From NCBI RefSeq assembly GCF_000498395.2, contig NZ_CP010979.1:4994501-5058500 (forward strand): 64,000 nt of DNA, written 5' to 3'. Shown here piece by piece: positions 48,433 to 56,355 of the stretch; the stretch's first letter is position 1; the number at the start of each line of letters is the position of its first letter. The stretch comes from Pseudomonas putida S13.1.2. Lineage in GTDB: Bacteria > Pseudomonadota > Gammaproteobacteria > Pseudomonadales > Pseudomonadaceae. Under the pieces are notes generated by a model, which made no database searches, was not told the DNA's origin, and saw nothing but the letters and a program-made list of their open reading frames with translations. The translations under genes and the position numbers were made by a program.

Positions 48433-49697
48433 TGCCCACCCTCGGTTACCAGCTGCGGGCGGGCCAGCCACTCACGGCCCTTGAGCATGCCTTGCCAGTA
48501 CAACGGCGGCAGCGCCTGCGCCTTGAGCAACCAGGCCAGCCGCGTGGGTTTGCGGCCGTCCAGCAACCAGTTGGGGAAGCTTGGTGCCAACTTGCCGCCA
48601 TAGGTGAATTCCGCCAGGACGATTTTGCCGCGCTCGACAGTCAACGGGCACGAACCATAGCCATCGTATTGGGCAAGGGTAGGCAGCCGGCCCAAGGCCA
48701 CCAGCACGTTGTTGGCCACTACCGGTGCTTGCTTGCGGGCAGCTGCGGCAGTCTTGGCATTGCTGGTACTGGCCACGTCACCCAGTGCATGGATGTTGGT
48801 GTACTTGCGATGGCGCAGGGTATGCGGGTCGACATCGACCCAGCCGGCGTTATCGGCCAAAGGGCTTTCGCGAATAAACGCCGGCGCCACCTGTGGCGGT
48901 ACCACGTGGAGCATGTCGAATGCCTCGATGCGCGTTTCGCTGCTGCCATCGGGCAGGGTGCGCACGAAGGTGGCGCGCTTGCTCGGGCCATCCACGGCTA
49001 CCAGTCGGTGGGAGAAATTGAGGTCCACGGCGTATTTTTCGATGTACTTCATCAGCGCGGGCACGTAGTCAGCCACTCCGAACAAAACTGCACCGGCATT
49101 GAAGAAGCTGGCTTTCACCGCGCCCAGATGGCCGTTGCGCAGCCAATGGTCACAAGACAGGTACAGCGCCTTCTGCGGCGCGCCCGCACATTTGATCGGC
49201 ATAGGCGGCTGTGTAAATACGGCACGGCCTTGCTTGAGTTTTTGCACCAGCTCCCAGGTATAGGGCGCCAGGTCGTAGCGGTAGTTGGAGGTGACACCGT
49301 TGCGGCCCAGGGTTTCGCTCAGCCCATCGATGGCCGCCCAGTCCAGCGTGAGGCCAGGGCACACGACCAGCTGTTCATAGCTGATGGCGCGACCGTCTTC
49401 GAGGATTACCAACTGGCCCGTAGGGTCGAACCCCTGTACCCGCGCCTTGACCCAGCGCACACCGCGCGGGATGGTCGAGGCCATGGTGCGGGCGGTGCTC
49501 GGTGCCTTGAACACACCGGCACCGACCATGGTCCAGCCGGGTTGGTAGTAATGCACGTCGGCAGGGTCAATCAAGGCAACGTCCAGCGACGGGTCACGGC
49601 TGACCAGGCTGGAAGCGGTGGCGATACCAGCGGCACCGGCACCGACGATGACCACCTTGTGGTGGTCGGTATTGGCAGGGGACAACAAGGCAGGCAT
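48429..49697 (-). CDS. sqr: Sulfide:quinone oxidoreductase (type II)
   Basis: FAD enzyme that oxidises sulfide to persulfide or polysulfide and reduces quinone at the inner membrane. The 422-residue protein has the FAD site KVVIVGAGAAGIATASSL. It has the paired redox cysteines of the type II (SQOR-like) group, Cys170 in IKCAGAPQKALYL and Cys350 in YDGYGSCPL. The C-terminal part includes PNWLLDGRKPTRLAWLLK. It follows the persulfide dioxygenase gene by 39 nt and is coupled to the TSUP gene. Confidence 0.94.
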   Translation of the reverse strand: MPALLSPANTDHHKVVIVGAGAAGIATASSLVSRDPSLDVALIDPADVHYYQPGWTMVGAGVFKAPSTARTMASTIPRGVRWVKARVQGFDPTGQLVILEDGRAISYEQLVVCPGLTLDWAAIDGLSETLGRNGVTSNYRYDLAPYTWELVQKLKQGRAVFTQPPMPIKCAGAPQKALYLSCDHWLRNGHLGAVKASFFNAGAVLFGVADYVPALMKYIEKYAVDLNFSHRLVAVDGPSKRATFVRTLPDGSSETRIEAFDMLHVVPPQVAPAFIRESPLADNAGWVDVDPHTLRHRKYTNIHALGDVASTSNAKTAAAARKQAPVVANNVLVALGRLPTLAQYDGYGSCPLTVERGKIVLAEFTYGGKLAPSFPNWLLDGRKPTRLAWLLKAQALPPLYWQGMLKGREWLARPQLVTEGGQ

Positions 49698-49736
49698 GGC
49701 GGTAAATCCTGGAAATCTGATTATGGGGCAGGGCGG

Positions 49737-50621
49737 TTACAGCTTGTTCAGCGGGATTTTCAGGTAGCTCACGCCGTTCTCTTCCGGCGCGGGGAGCTGT
49801 CCGCTGCGCATGTTCACCTGCACCGAAGGCAGGATCAGCACCGGCATGTCGAGGGTCTTGTCACGGGCTTCGCGCATGGCGACGAAACTGTCCTCATCGA
49901 TGCCCTGGTGAATATGAATGTTGCTGGCGCGCTGCTCGGCCACGGTGGTGACGTACTGCATCTCACGGCCACCTGGCAGGTAGTCGTGACACATGAACAG
50001 CCGGGTCTGGTCGGGGAACGCCAGCAGACGACGGATCGAGCGGTACAGGGTACGGGCATCGGCCCCAGGGAAGTCGCAGCGGGCAGTGCCGTAGTCGGGC
50101 ATGAACAGGGTGTCCCCCACAAACACCGCGATCTCGCCGGCGTCTTCGATCATGAAACTCATGCACGCGGGTGTATGCCCCGGCGTGTGCAGCGCCCGCG
50201 CGTGCAAGTTGCCAATACGAAAGCCTTCCTCGTCTTCGAGCAGCACATCGAACTGGCTGCCATCTCGGGCGAAGCCAGGCTCTGCATTGAACAACGCACC
50301 GAATACTTTCTGCACCTGGGTGATATGCGCGCCGATGGCGGTATGGCCGCCCAGCTTTTCCTTCAGGTAGGCGGCTGCTGAAAGATGGTCGGCGTGTACA
50401 TGGGTTTCCAGTACCCACCGCACGCTGGCATTCAGTTCGGTCACGCGCTCGACCAGGCGATCCGCCGAAGCGGTGCAGGTGCGCCCGGACTTGGGGTCGT
50501 AATCCAGCACACTGTCGATCAATGCGCATTGCCGGTTTTCACGGTCCATGACCAGGTAGCTGATGGTCGAGGTCGCCTCGTCGTAAAAGGCGTCCACGTG
50601 AAGGTTGTTGCCGATGATCAT
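49737..50621 (-). CDS. pdo: Persulfide dioxygenase (ETHE1-like metallo-beta-lactamase fold)
   Basis: Oxidises glutathione persulfide to sulfite, downstream of sulfide:quinone reductase. The 294-residue protein has the HVHADH motif (His74, His76, Asp78, His79), His145 and His149 in LHTPGHTP, and Asp170 in VGDTLF, which provide the mononuclear iron site. P. putida persulfide dioxygenases of this type have been characterised. The ATG at 50619-50621 is chosen because GGAG lies 7 nt upstream; an in-frame TTG at 50633 is not needed. First gene of a pdo-sqr-TSUP operon. Confidence 0.93.
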   Translation of the reverse strand: MIIGNNLHVDAFYDEATSTISYLVMDRENRQCALIDSVLDYDPKSGRTCTASADRLVERVTELNASVRWVLETHVHADHLSAAAYLKEKLGGHTAIGAHITQVQKVFGALFNAEPGFARDGSQFDVLLEDEEGFRIGNLHARALHTPGHTPACMSFMIEDAGEIAVFVGDTLFMPDYGTARCDFPGADARTLYRSIRRLLAFPDQTRLFMCHDYLPGGREMQYVTTVAEQRASNIHIHQGIDEDSFVAMREARDKTLDMPVLILPSVQVNMRSGQLPAPEENGVSYLKIPLNKL

Positions 50622-50677
50622 CACGTTCTCCAATTTATCCGCCCCCCTTGCAAGGCGTAGGCAGTGACAGGAGGTTT

Positions 50678-50693
50678 ATCAAGATGCATGCCA
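50678..50693 (-). promoter_or_regulatory. Candidate sigma54 promoter of the pdo-sqr-TSUP operon
   Basis: On the minus strand, TGGCATG-N4-TTGAT matches the -24/-12 consensus (TGGCACG-N4-TTGCA) with correct spacing; the -12 element has GA rather than the usual GC. It would give a leader of about 45 nt before the pdo ATG. Together with the divergent sigma54-dependent activator this is a coherent prediction. Confidence 0.65.
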
Positions 50694-50730
50694 GCCTTTT
50701 CAGCGCGCTTGGGCCAAGGAAACCGGCCGG

Positions 50731-50810
50731 TTGCAGACAACTGGCAGCAGCAGTGGCAGAGCAGGTGGCAGTCGACTGTCAGCCAATGGCAGTGTTTGGC
50801 AGTCCTTGTT
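50731..50810. promoter_or_regulatory. TGGCAG repeat array, candidate activator-binding region
   Basis: Five TGGCAG copies (starting 50742, 50754, 50766, 50787, 50797), all in one direction and with the first three exactly 12 bp apart, plus the near-palindrome GGCAGTC-GACTGTC (50767-50780). They lie 50-120 bp upstream of the candidate sigma54 promoter, where enhancer sites are expected. Confidence 0.6.
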
Positions 50811-50840
50811 ACGCTGCTCAGTCATCCAAACGGTGCCGTC

Positions 50841-52139
50841 ATGCCTGAAGCCCATCCCCTCATCCTAGCTCTGGTTTCCTACCTTGAGCACGATGCCCTG
50901 CCGGCCATCGTGCTGGACACCGACTACAACATCCTGGCCGCCAACGCCGCCTATCGCCGCCAGTTCGGCCACCATGACCAGGCCCCGCTGGGGGAGAAGT
51001 GCCACAAGGTCTCGCACCATTACGCCGTACCGTGCGACCAGGCCGGCGAGCATTGCCCCATGCGCAAGGCCTGGGACAGCAAGGTGCCCGAGCGAGTGCT
51101 GCATGTGCATCACACACCACGCGGCCCCGAGCATGTGGATGTCGAGCTGCGCCCGATTCTGGATGAGCAGGGCAGGGTGGTGGCTTTTGTCGAACGCCTG
51201 ACCACCATCACCCTCGCATCAGCGCAACCTCAAGAGCAGGGCCTGGTCGGCCGTGCGCCAGCCTTCAAGGCCGCCTTGGCCAGCCTGCAACGTGCAGCGC
51301 CAGCGCAGATCCCGGTGCTGCTGCAGGGTGAGTCCGGTAGCGGTAAAGAACTGTTCGCCCGTGCGGTGCACATAGGCAGCCCCAGAGCAAACGGCCCGCT
51401 GGTGGTGGTGGACTGCACTGGCCTGACGGAGCCGTTGTTCGAAAGCGAGTTGTTCGGTTATGAGAAAGGCGCGTTCACCGGTGCCAACCAACGCAAGATC
51501 GGCTTGGCTGAGGCGGCCCATGGCGGCACCCTGTTCCTCGACGAAATTGGCGAAGTACCGCTGGCGATGCAGGTGAAGCTGCTGCGTCTGATCGAGTCCG
51601 GCAGCTTCCGCCCGGTGGGCAGCCTGCGCACGGTGCATTCGGATTTCCGCCTGGTATCGGCCACCCACAAGCCGCTCAAACAGATGGTGGCGCAGGGCGC
51701 CTTCCGTGAAGACCTTTACTACCGCATCAGCGGCTTTCCGATTCGCCTGCCGGCATTGCGCGAGCGGGTGGAAGACCTGCCGCTGCTCGCGCAGAGCCTG
51801 CTGCAGCGCATGGCCACGGCCGGCAAGCCAACGCCCAGGTTGAGTGAGGATGCCTTGCAGCAACTTGGGTTGCATCCGTTTCCGGGCAATATCCGCGAGC
51901 TGCGCAACATACTGGAAAGGGCGCGTCTGTTTGCCGATGACGGGCTGATCCGACCTGAGCACTTGCCGGAAGATATCGGGCCGGTGGGGGCGCTGAAAGG
52001 AAGCGGCCGTCGTAATGACTTGGGTGAGCTGGCGCAGGCGCTGGAACAGTTCAAGGGCTCGCGTAGCGAACTGGCCAGCCATCTTGGCATGAGTGAACGC
52101 ACGCTCTATCGCCGCTTGAAGGCCCTGGGGCTGAACTAA
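50841..52139 (+). CDS. fisR: Sigma54-dependent transcriptional activator, FisR type (sulfide/polysulfide sensing)
   Basis: A 432-residue enhancer-binding protein. The N-terminal sensory region is PAS-like (about 15-115). The AAA+ domain has GESGSGKE (Walker A), ESELFGYEKGAFTGA (the GAFTGA loop that contacts sigma54) and GGTLFLDEIG (Walker B). A C-terminal Fis-type helix-turn-helix (about 395-430, RSELASHLGMSERTLYRRLK) completes it. Cys54, Cys65 and Cys72 in the sensor region have the same 11- and 7-residue spacing as the persulfide-sensing cysteines reported for Cupriavidus FisR. The ATG at 50841 is used; the frame is open upstream to 50664, but that part is low-complexity and overlaps the repeat array. 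Divergent from pdo-sqr. Confidence 0.9.
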   Translation: MPEAHPLILALVSYLEHDALPAIVLDTDYNILAANAAYRRQFGHHDQAPLGEKCHKVSHHYAVPCDQAGEHCPMRKAWDSKVPERVLHVHHTPRGPEHVDVELRPILDEQGRVVAFVERLTTITLASAQPQEQGLVGRAPAFKAALASLQRAAPAQIPVLLQGESGSGKELFARAVHIGSPRANGPLVVVDCTGLTEPLFESELFGYEKGAFTGANQRKIGLAEAAHGGTLFLDEIGEVPLAMQVKLLRLIESGSFRPVGSLRTVHSDFRLVSATHKPLKQMVAQGAFREDLYYRISGFPIRLPALRERVEDLPLLAQSLLQRMATAGKPTPRLSEDALQQLGLHPFPGNIRELRNILERARLFADDGLIRPEHLPEDIGPVGALKGSGRRNDLGELAQALEQFKGSRSELASHLGMSERTLYRRLKALGLN

Positions 52140-52218
52140 CGAATATCCACAAACGCGGACTCTGTGGGAGTCAGAGGGTTGATGCGATACAGCATCCACA
52201 GCGGTCTCCCTTCTACAC

Positions 52219-52247
52219 CTTTACCCGACCTTTACCTCTGCCCTTAC
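52219..52247 (+). promoter_or_regulatory. Direct-repeat array upstream of the RcnB-like gene
   Basis: CTTTAC at 52219-52224 and 52230-52235 (11-bp period), then CCTTAC at 52242-52247. Evenly phased direct repeats of this kind are typical of OmpR-family response-regulator sites. No regulator gene is adjacent. The array lies about 93 bp before the start codon. Confidence 0.4.
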
Positions 52248-52339
52248 ATTAAACGGCTAGAACCGTGGTCTGATTGGTTAACCGCACCCGGTACCCAGAC
52301 AGTGACAACCGGGCGTTAATAGGCAGAGGACCGCAACAC

Positions 52340-52747
52340 ATGAAGAAAACCCTAACCGTGATCTGCGCCGCGCTCATGTTCAGCGCACCGTTGGCCAGCT
52401 TCGCGCAGCCGGGCCCACCCGACCGACATGATGGCGGCCCATCGCACCAAGGCAACTCGCCGCATGGTCAGCCGCAGCAACAGGGCCGACATGACAATGG
52501 CCGCGGTCCCGCTTACCGTGACCCGAACTTCCGTCCACAACAAGGCATGCCGGTACCTCATCAGCAATGGCAGCGTGGTCATGCCGTGGACCCGCATTAC
52601 CGTGGTGACCGTTACTGGGTGACCGACTGGAAAGCGCGCCACCTGTATGCGCCACCGCGTGACCACCGTTGGCTGTATGTGAACGGCGACTATGTGTTGA
52701 TGTCGATCGCCAGTGGCAGGATCGTGAACATTCTTACCGGCTACTGA
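52340..52747 (+). CDS. RcnB-family periplasmic protein
   Basis: A 135-residue secreted protein with a signal peptide (residues 1-22, ending SFA). A Pro/Gln/His/Gly-rich linker follows (about 23-75), then a compact C-terminal RcnB-like domain ending WKARHLYAPPRDHRWLYVNGDYVLMSIASGRIVNILTGY. E. coli RcnB influences nickel/cobalt homeostasis, and the His-rich linker here could bind metal; both statements are by analogy. The ATG at 52340 follows AGAGGACCGCAACAC. It is convergent with gyrB. Confidence 0.88.
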   Translation: MKKTLTVICAALMFSAPLASFAQPGPPDRHDGGPSHQGNSPHGQPQQQGRHDNGRGPAYRDPNFRPQQGMPVPHQQWQRGHAVDPHYRGDRYWVTDWKARHLYAPPRDHRWLYVNGDYVLMSIASGRIVNILTGY

Positions 52748-52754
52748 TTTTTTG

Positions 52755-52796
52755 CAGACACTAAAAAGCCCGCATCAGCGGGCTTTTTAGTGTCTG
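52755..52796. terminator. Bidirectional terminator between the RcnB-like gene and gyrB
   Basis: Perfect 19-bp arms (52755-52773 and 52778-52796) around the loop ATCA, with AAAAA/TTTTT in the arms beside the GCCCGC/GCGGGC core. It works in both directions. Confidence 0.93.
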
Positions 52797-52811
52797 TCGA
52801 TTTACACCTGA

Positions 52812-55232
52812 TCAGAAGTCCAGGTTCGACACCGACAGCGCGTTGCTTTCGATGAACTCACGACGCGGCTCGACTGCATCACCCATCAGGGTGTTGAAGA
52901 TCTGGTCAGCAGCGATTGCATCCTCGATGGTGACCTTGAGCATACGGCGAACGGTCGGGTCCATGGTGGTTTCCCACAGCTGGTCCGGGTTCATCTCACC
53001 CAACCCTTTGTATCGCTGGATGGTATGACGCTTGGTGGTCTCGTTCATCAGCCAGTCCAGGCCTTCCTTGAACTCGACGATTGCCTTGCGACGTTCACCA
53101 CGTTGTACGTAAGCACCTTCACCCAACAGGCTGGAGAGCTTGGCACCGATGTTGACGACGGTCCGGTAGTCATTGCTGCCAAAGAAGTCACGGTTGAACG
53201 TGATGTAGCTGGCCAGGCCGTGGGAAGTGATTTCCACTTCCGGCAGCCACACGTTGCGCTCTTTGTCTTCACGCAGGCTGGCGTTGTAAGCCAGGCCAGA
53301 CTTCTGGCTGGAGTTCAGACGCTCCTGCAGCTTGGCCAGCCAGGCTTGCATCACTGCGTGGTCACCCAACTGCTCCAGGGTCACCTCAGGCAGGTAGACG
53401 AAGTGCTCGGTCAGCTCTTCCGGGTACAAACGCGACAGGCGCTTGAGGGTCTTCATGACGCTACGGAATTCGTTCACCAGGCTTTCCAGCTGCACGCCAG
53501 AAACCGCTGGAGCCGACTCGTCCAGGTGCAGGCTTGCGTCCTCCAGGGCCGACTGGGTCATGTATTCTTCCATGGCCTCGTCATCCTTGATGTACTGCTC
53601 CTGCTTACCTTTTTTCACCTTGTACAGTGGAGGCTGGGCAATGTAGATATAGCCGCGCTCGACCAGCTCCGGCAACTGACGGAAGAAGAAGGTCAGCAGC
53701 AGGGTACGGATGTGCGAACCGTCAACGTCAGCATCGGTCATGATGATGATGTTGTGATAACGCAGCTTGTCGATGTTGTACTCTTCGCGGCCGATACCGC
53801 AGCCAAGCGCAGTGATCAGCGTGCCCACTTCCTGGGACGAGATCATCTTGTCGAAGCGTGCTTTCTCGACGTTGAGAATTTTACCCTTCAGCGGCAAGAT
53901 CGCCTGGGTACGACGGTTACGACCTTGCTTGGCCGAGCCACCTGCGGAGTCACCCTCCACCAGGTACAATTCGGAAAGGGCAGGGTCCTTCTCCTGGCAG
54001 TCTGCCAACTTGCCTGGCAGGCCGGCGATATCCAGCGCACCTTTGCGGCGAGTCATCTCACGGGCTTTACGTGCCGCTTCACGCGCACGAGCTGCGTCGA
54101 TCATCTTGCCAACGACGGCCTTGGCCTCGTTCGGGTTCTCCAGCAGGAAGTCGGAGAAGTACTTGTTCATCTCTTGTTCCACGGCGGTTTTCACCTCCGA
54201 GGAGACCAGCTTGTCTTTGGTCTGCGAACTGAACTTGGGGTCCGGAACCTTTACCGAAATGATCGCGGTCAGGCCTTCACGAGCGTCGTCACCCGTGGTC
54301 GCCACCTTGTTCTTCTTGGCCAGGCCTTCCTGTTCGATGTAGCTGTTCAGGCTGCGGGTCAGCGAAGAACGGAAGCCCACCAAGTGGGTACCACCGTCGC
54401 GCTGTGGAATGTTGTTGGTGAAGCACAGCAGGTTTTCGTTGAAGCTGTCGTTCCACTGCAGAGCGACTTCCACACCCACGCCATCTTCACGCTGAACGTT
54501 GAAGTGGAACACCTGGGAGTTGACCGGCGTCTTGTTGGTGTTCAGGTACTCGACGAATGCACGCAGGCCGCCTTCGTACTTGAAGAACTCTTCCTTACCG
54601 CTGCGCTCATCCTTCAGCAGAATGCCAACGCCCGAGTTGAGGAACGACAACTCGCGGATACGCTTGGCCAGGATGTCCCAGCTGAAGTGGATATTCTTGA
54701 AGGTTTCAGCCGACGGCTTGAAGTGGATGTGGGTACCGGTGGTTTCGCTTTCACCGACAACCGCCATCGGCGCTTGTGGTACCCCGTGAACGTAGGTCTG
54801 TTCCCAGATCTTGCCGCTACGGCGAACGGTCAGTACGAGTTTCTCGGACAAGGCGTTCACAACAGAAACACCCACGCCGTGCAGGCCGCCGGATACCTTG
54901 TAGGAGTTATCGTCGAACTTACCGCCGGCGTGCAGTACGGTCATGATGACCTCAGCTGCGGAAACGCCTTCTTCTTTATGCACGTCGACCGGAATGCCGC
55001 GACCGTTGTCGCGCACACTGATGGATTCGTCCGTGTGGATGATGACGGTGATGTCATCGCAGTGACCGGCGAGGGCTTCGTCGATCGAGTTGTCGACCAC
55101 CTCGAAGACCATGTGGTGCAGGCCGCTACCATCATCGGTGTCGCCAATGTACATGCCGGGACGCTTGCGTACGGCATCCAAACCTTTCAGCACCTTGATG
55201 CTGGAGGAGTCGTACGTTTGATTTTCGCTCAT
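52812..55232 (-). CDS. gyrB: DNA gyrase subunit B
   Basis: ATPase subunit of DNA gyrase. The 806-residue protein has the GHKL ATP site (EVVDNSIDEALAGHCD, RDNGRGIPVD, GLHGVGVSVVNALS), the transducer domain, the TOPRIM motifs YLVEGDSAGGSAKQGR and MTDADVDGSHIRTLLL, and the C-terminal YKGLGEMNPDQLWETTMDP. The ATG at 55230-55232 is the normal start (SENQTYDSSSIKVLKGL). It is the last gene of the dnaA-dnaN-recF-gyrB series and begins 4 nt after recF. Confidence 0.99.
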   Translation of the reverse strand: MSENQTYDSSSIKVLKGLDAVRKRPGMYIGDTDDGSGLHHMVFEVVDNSIDEALAGHCDDITVIIHTDESISVRDNGRGIPVDVHKEEGVSAAEVIMTVLHAGGKFDDNSYKVSGGLHGVGVSVVNALSEKLVLTVRRSGKIWEQTYVHGVPQAPMAVVGESETTGTHIHFKPSAETFKNIHFSWDILAKRIRELSFLNSGVGILLKDERSGKEEFFKYEGGLRAFVEYLNTNKTPVNSQVFHFNVQREDGVGVEVALQWNDSFNENLLCFTNNIPQRDGGTHLVGFRSSLTRSLNSYIEQEGLAKKNKVATTGDDAREGLTAIISVKVPDPKFSSQTKDKLVSSEVKTAVEQEMNKYFSDFLLENPNEAKAVVGKMIDAARAREAARKAREMTRRKGALDIAGLPGKLADCQEKDPALSELYLVEGDSAGGSAKQGRNRRTQAILPLKGKILNVEKARFDKMISSQEVGTLITALGCGIGREEYNIDKLRYHNIIIMTDADVDGSHIRTLLLTFFFRQLPELVERGYIYIAQPPLYKVKKGKQEQYIKDDEAMEEYMTQSALEDASLHLDESAPAVSGVQLESLVNEFRSVMKTLKRLSRLYPEELTEHFVYLPEVTLEQLGDHAVMQAWLAKLQERLNSSQKSGLAYNASLREDKERNVWLPEVEITSHGLASYITFNRDFFGSNDYRTVVNIGAKLSSLLGEGAYVQRGERRKAIVEFKEGLDWLMNETTKRHTIQRYKGLGEMNPDQLWETTMDPTVRRMLKVTIEDAIAADQIFNTLMGDAVEPRREFIESNALSVSNLDF

Positions 55233-55236
55233 GCCT

Positions 55237-56340
55237 TCACTCCCGATGGTCGTGGGTCTGGGTGATACGGCCTTGTTCCACGTGGAACAAAGCAACTGGC
55301 GTTTCCGTCTGCCAGCCTTCCCTCAGTAATTCGTGATCTACACAGGTGATGAACACCTGGCAGCGTAATTCTTCAAGCAAGCGGCACAGCGCGCGGCGAT
55401 GCTTGTCGTCCAGTTCGGACGGCAAGTCATCCACGAGATAAATACAGTTGCCGCGACGAGCCTGGCTGACGAGGTGGCCTTGGGCAATGCGCAATGCGCA
55501 CACCACCAGCTTTTGCTGACCACGCGACAGGATGTCGGCCGCGTTATTGGCAGCCAGACGAAGACGCAGATCAGCACGCTGCGGACCGGCCTGTGTATGG
55601 CCCATCTGCTGATCGCGAAGGAGAGAGGATGCGAGTACTTCTTGCAGTTCCCGGTCCTTGTCCCAGCCTCGGTAGTAGCTAAGGGTCAACCCGTCCAGCT
55701 CGACCAGTTCGCTCAGGGTTCGCTCGAAGACGGGCTTCAAGGCCTTGATGTAGTTGCGACGGTATTCATCTATTTCCGCGCTGGCCAGGCACAATTCCCG
55801 GTCCCAGGCGGCTTGCGAAGCTGCGTCAAGTGTACCATGACGCAACCATGAGTTCCGCTGCCGCAGCGCCTTCTGCAGCCTTTGCCAGGCTGGCAAAAAG
55901 CGAGGTTCCACGTGGAACACACCCCAATCCAGAAACTGGCGGCGTATCTTCGGGGCACCTTCCAACAGCCGGAAACTGTCTGGGTTGATGAGCTGCAGCG
56001 GTAACAACTCCGCCAGCTGGGCGGCGCTCCGTGCGTTCTGCCCATCGATGCGTATGGTGAATTCTCCCTGCCGCTCTCGGGAGACACCCAGGTTGCTGGT
56101 GCCACCTTCAGCCAACTGCACTTCGCCAAACACGGTACAGGCAGGCTGTTCGTACTGGATGACCGGGTTCAGGCGGGTGCTGCGAAATGAGCGTGCCAGC
56201 CCAAGCAAGTGCACGGCCTCGAGCACGCTGGTCTTGCCACTGCCGTTGGCGCCGTAAAGGATATTGATGCGGGGGGAGGGCGAGAGGGTCACCGGGTGCA
56301 AGTTGCGCACCGCGGTGACCATGATCCGTCGAAGGGACAT
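55237..56340 (-). CDS. recF: DNA replication and repair protein RecF
   Basis: SMC-like ATPase that helps RecA loading at gaps. The 367-residue protein has Walker A GANGSGKTS near residue 35, the signature region SRGQQKL and Walker B VDDLPSELD (the canonical form has DD-SELD). It lies between dnaN (15 nt gap) and gyrB (4 nt gap). Two ParB-binding parS sites fall within its coding sequence (55274-55289 and 55904-55919), so part of its codon choice is constrained by chromosome segregation. Confidence 0.98.
   Translation of the reverse strand: MSLRRIMVTAVRNLHPVTLSPSPRINILYGANGSGKTSVLEAVHLLGLARSFRSTRLNPVIQYEQPACTVFGEVQLAEGGTSNLGVSRERQGEFTIRIDGQNARSAAQLAELLPLQLINPDSFRLLEGAPKIRRQFLDWGVFHVEPRFLPAWQRLQKALRQRNSWLRHGTLDAASQAAWDRELCLASAEIDEYRRNYIKALKPVFERTLSELVELDGLTLSYYRGWDKDRELQEVLASSLLRDQQMGHTQAGPQRADLRLRLAANNAADILSRGQQKLVVCALRIAQGHLVSQARRGNCIYLVDDLPSELDDKHRRALCRLLEELRCQVFITCVDHELLREGWQTETPVALFHVEQGRITQTHDHRE
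55274..55289. other. parS site 1 (ParB-binding centromere), inside recF
   Basis: TGTTCCACGTGGAACA is a perfect 16-bp palindrome identical to the pseudomonad parS consensus. It lies about 4 kb from oriC. Confidence 0.93.
55904..55919. other. parS site 2 (one mismatch), inside recF
   Basis: GGTTCCACGTGGAACA differs from the perfect site only at the first base and keeps a 14-bp perfect palindrome. It is 630 bp from site 1. Confidence 0.85.
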
Positions 56341-56355
56341 TGCGCCTGCTACAGG

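Noticed and set aside
50797..50812. TGGCAG followed by TTG near 50797 as a sigma54 promoter for the activator gene itself
   Set aside because: Spacing between the GG and the -12 dinucleotide does not fit, and no GC is present at the -12 position.
53025..55265. 746-codon open frame opposite gyrB
   Set aside because: Antisense shadow of a highly conserved gene in GC-rich DNA, with no ribosome site and no recognisable protein features.
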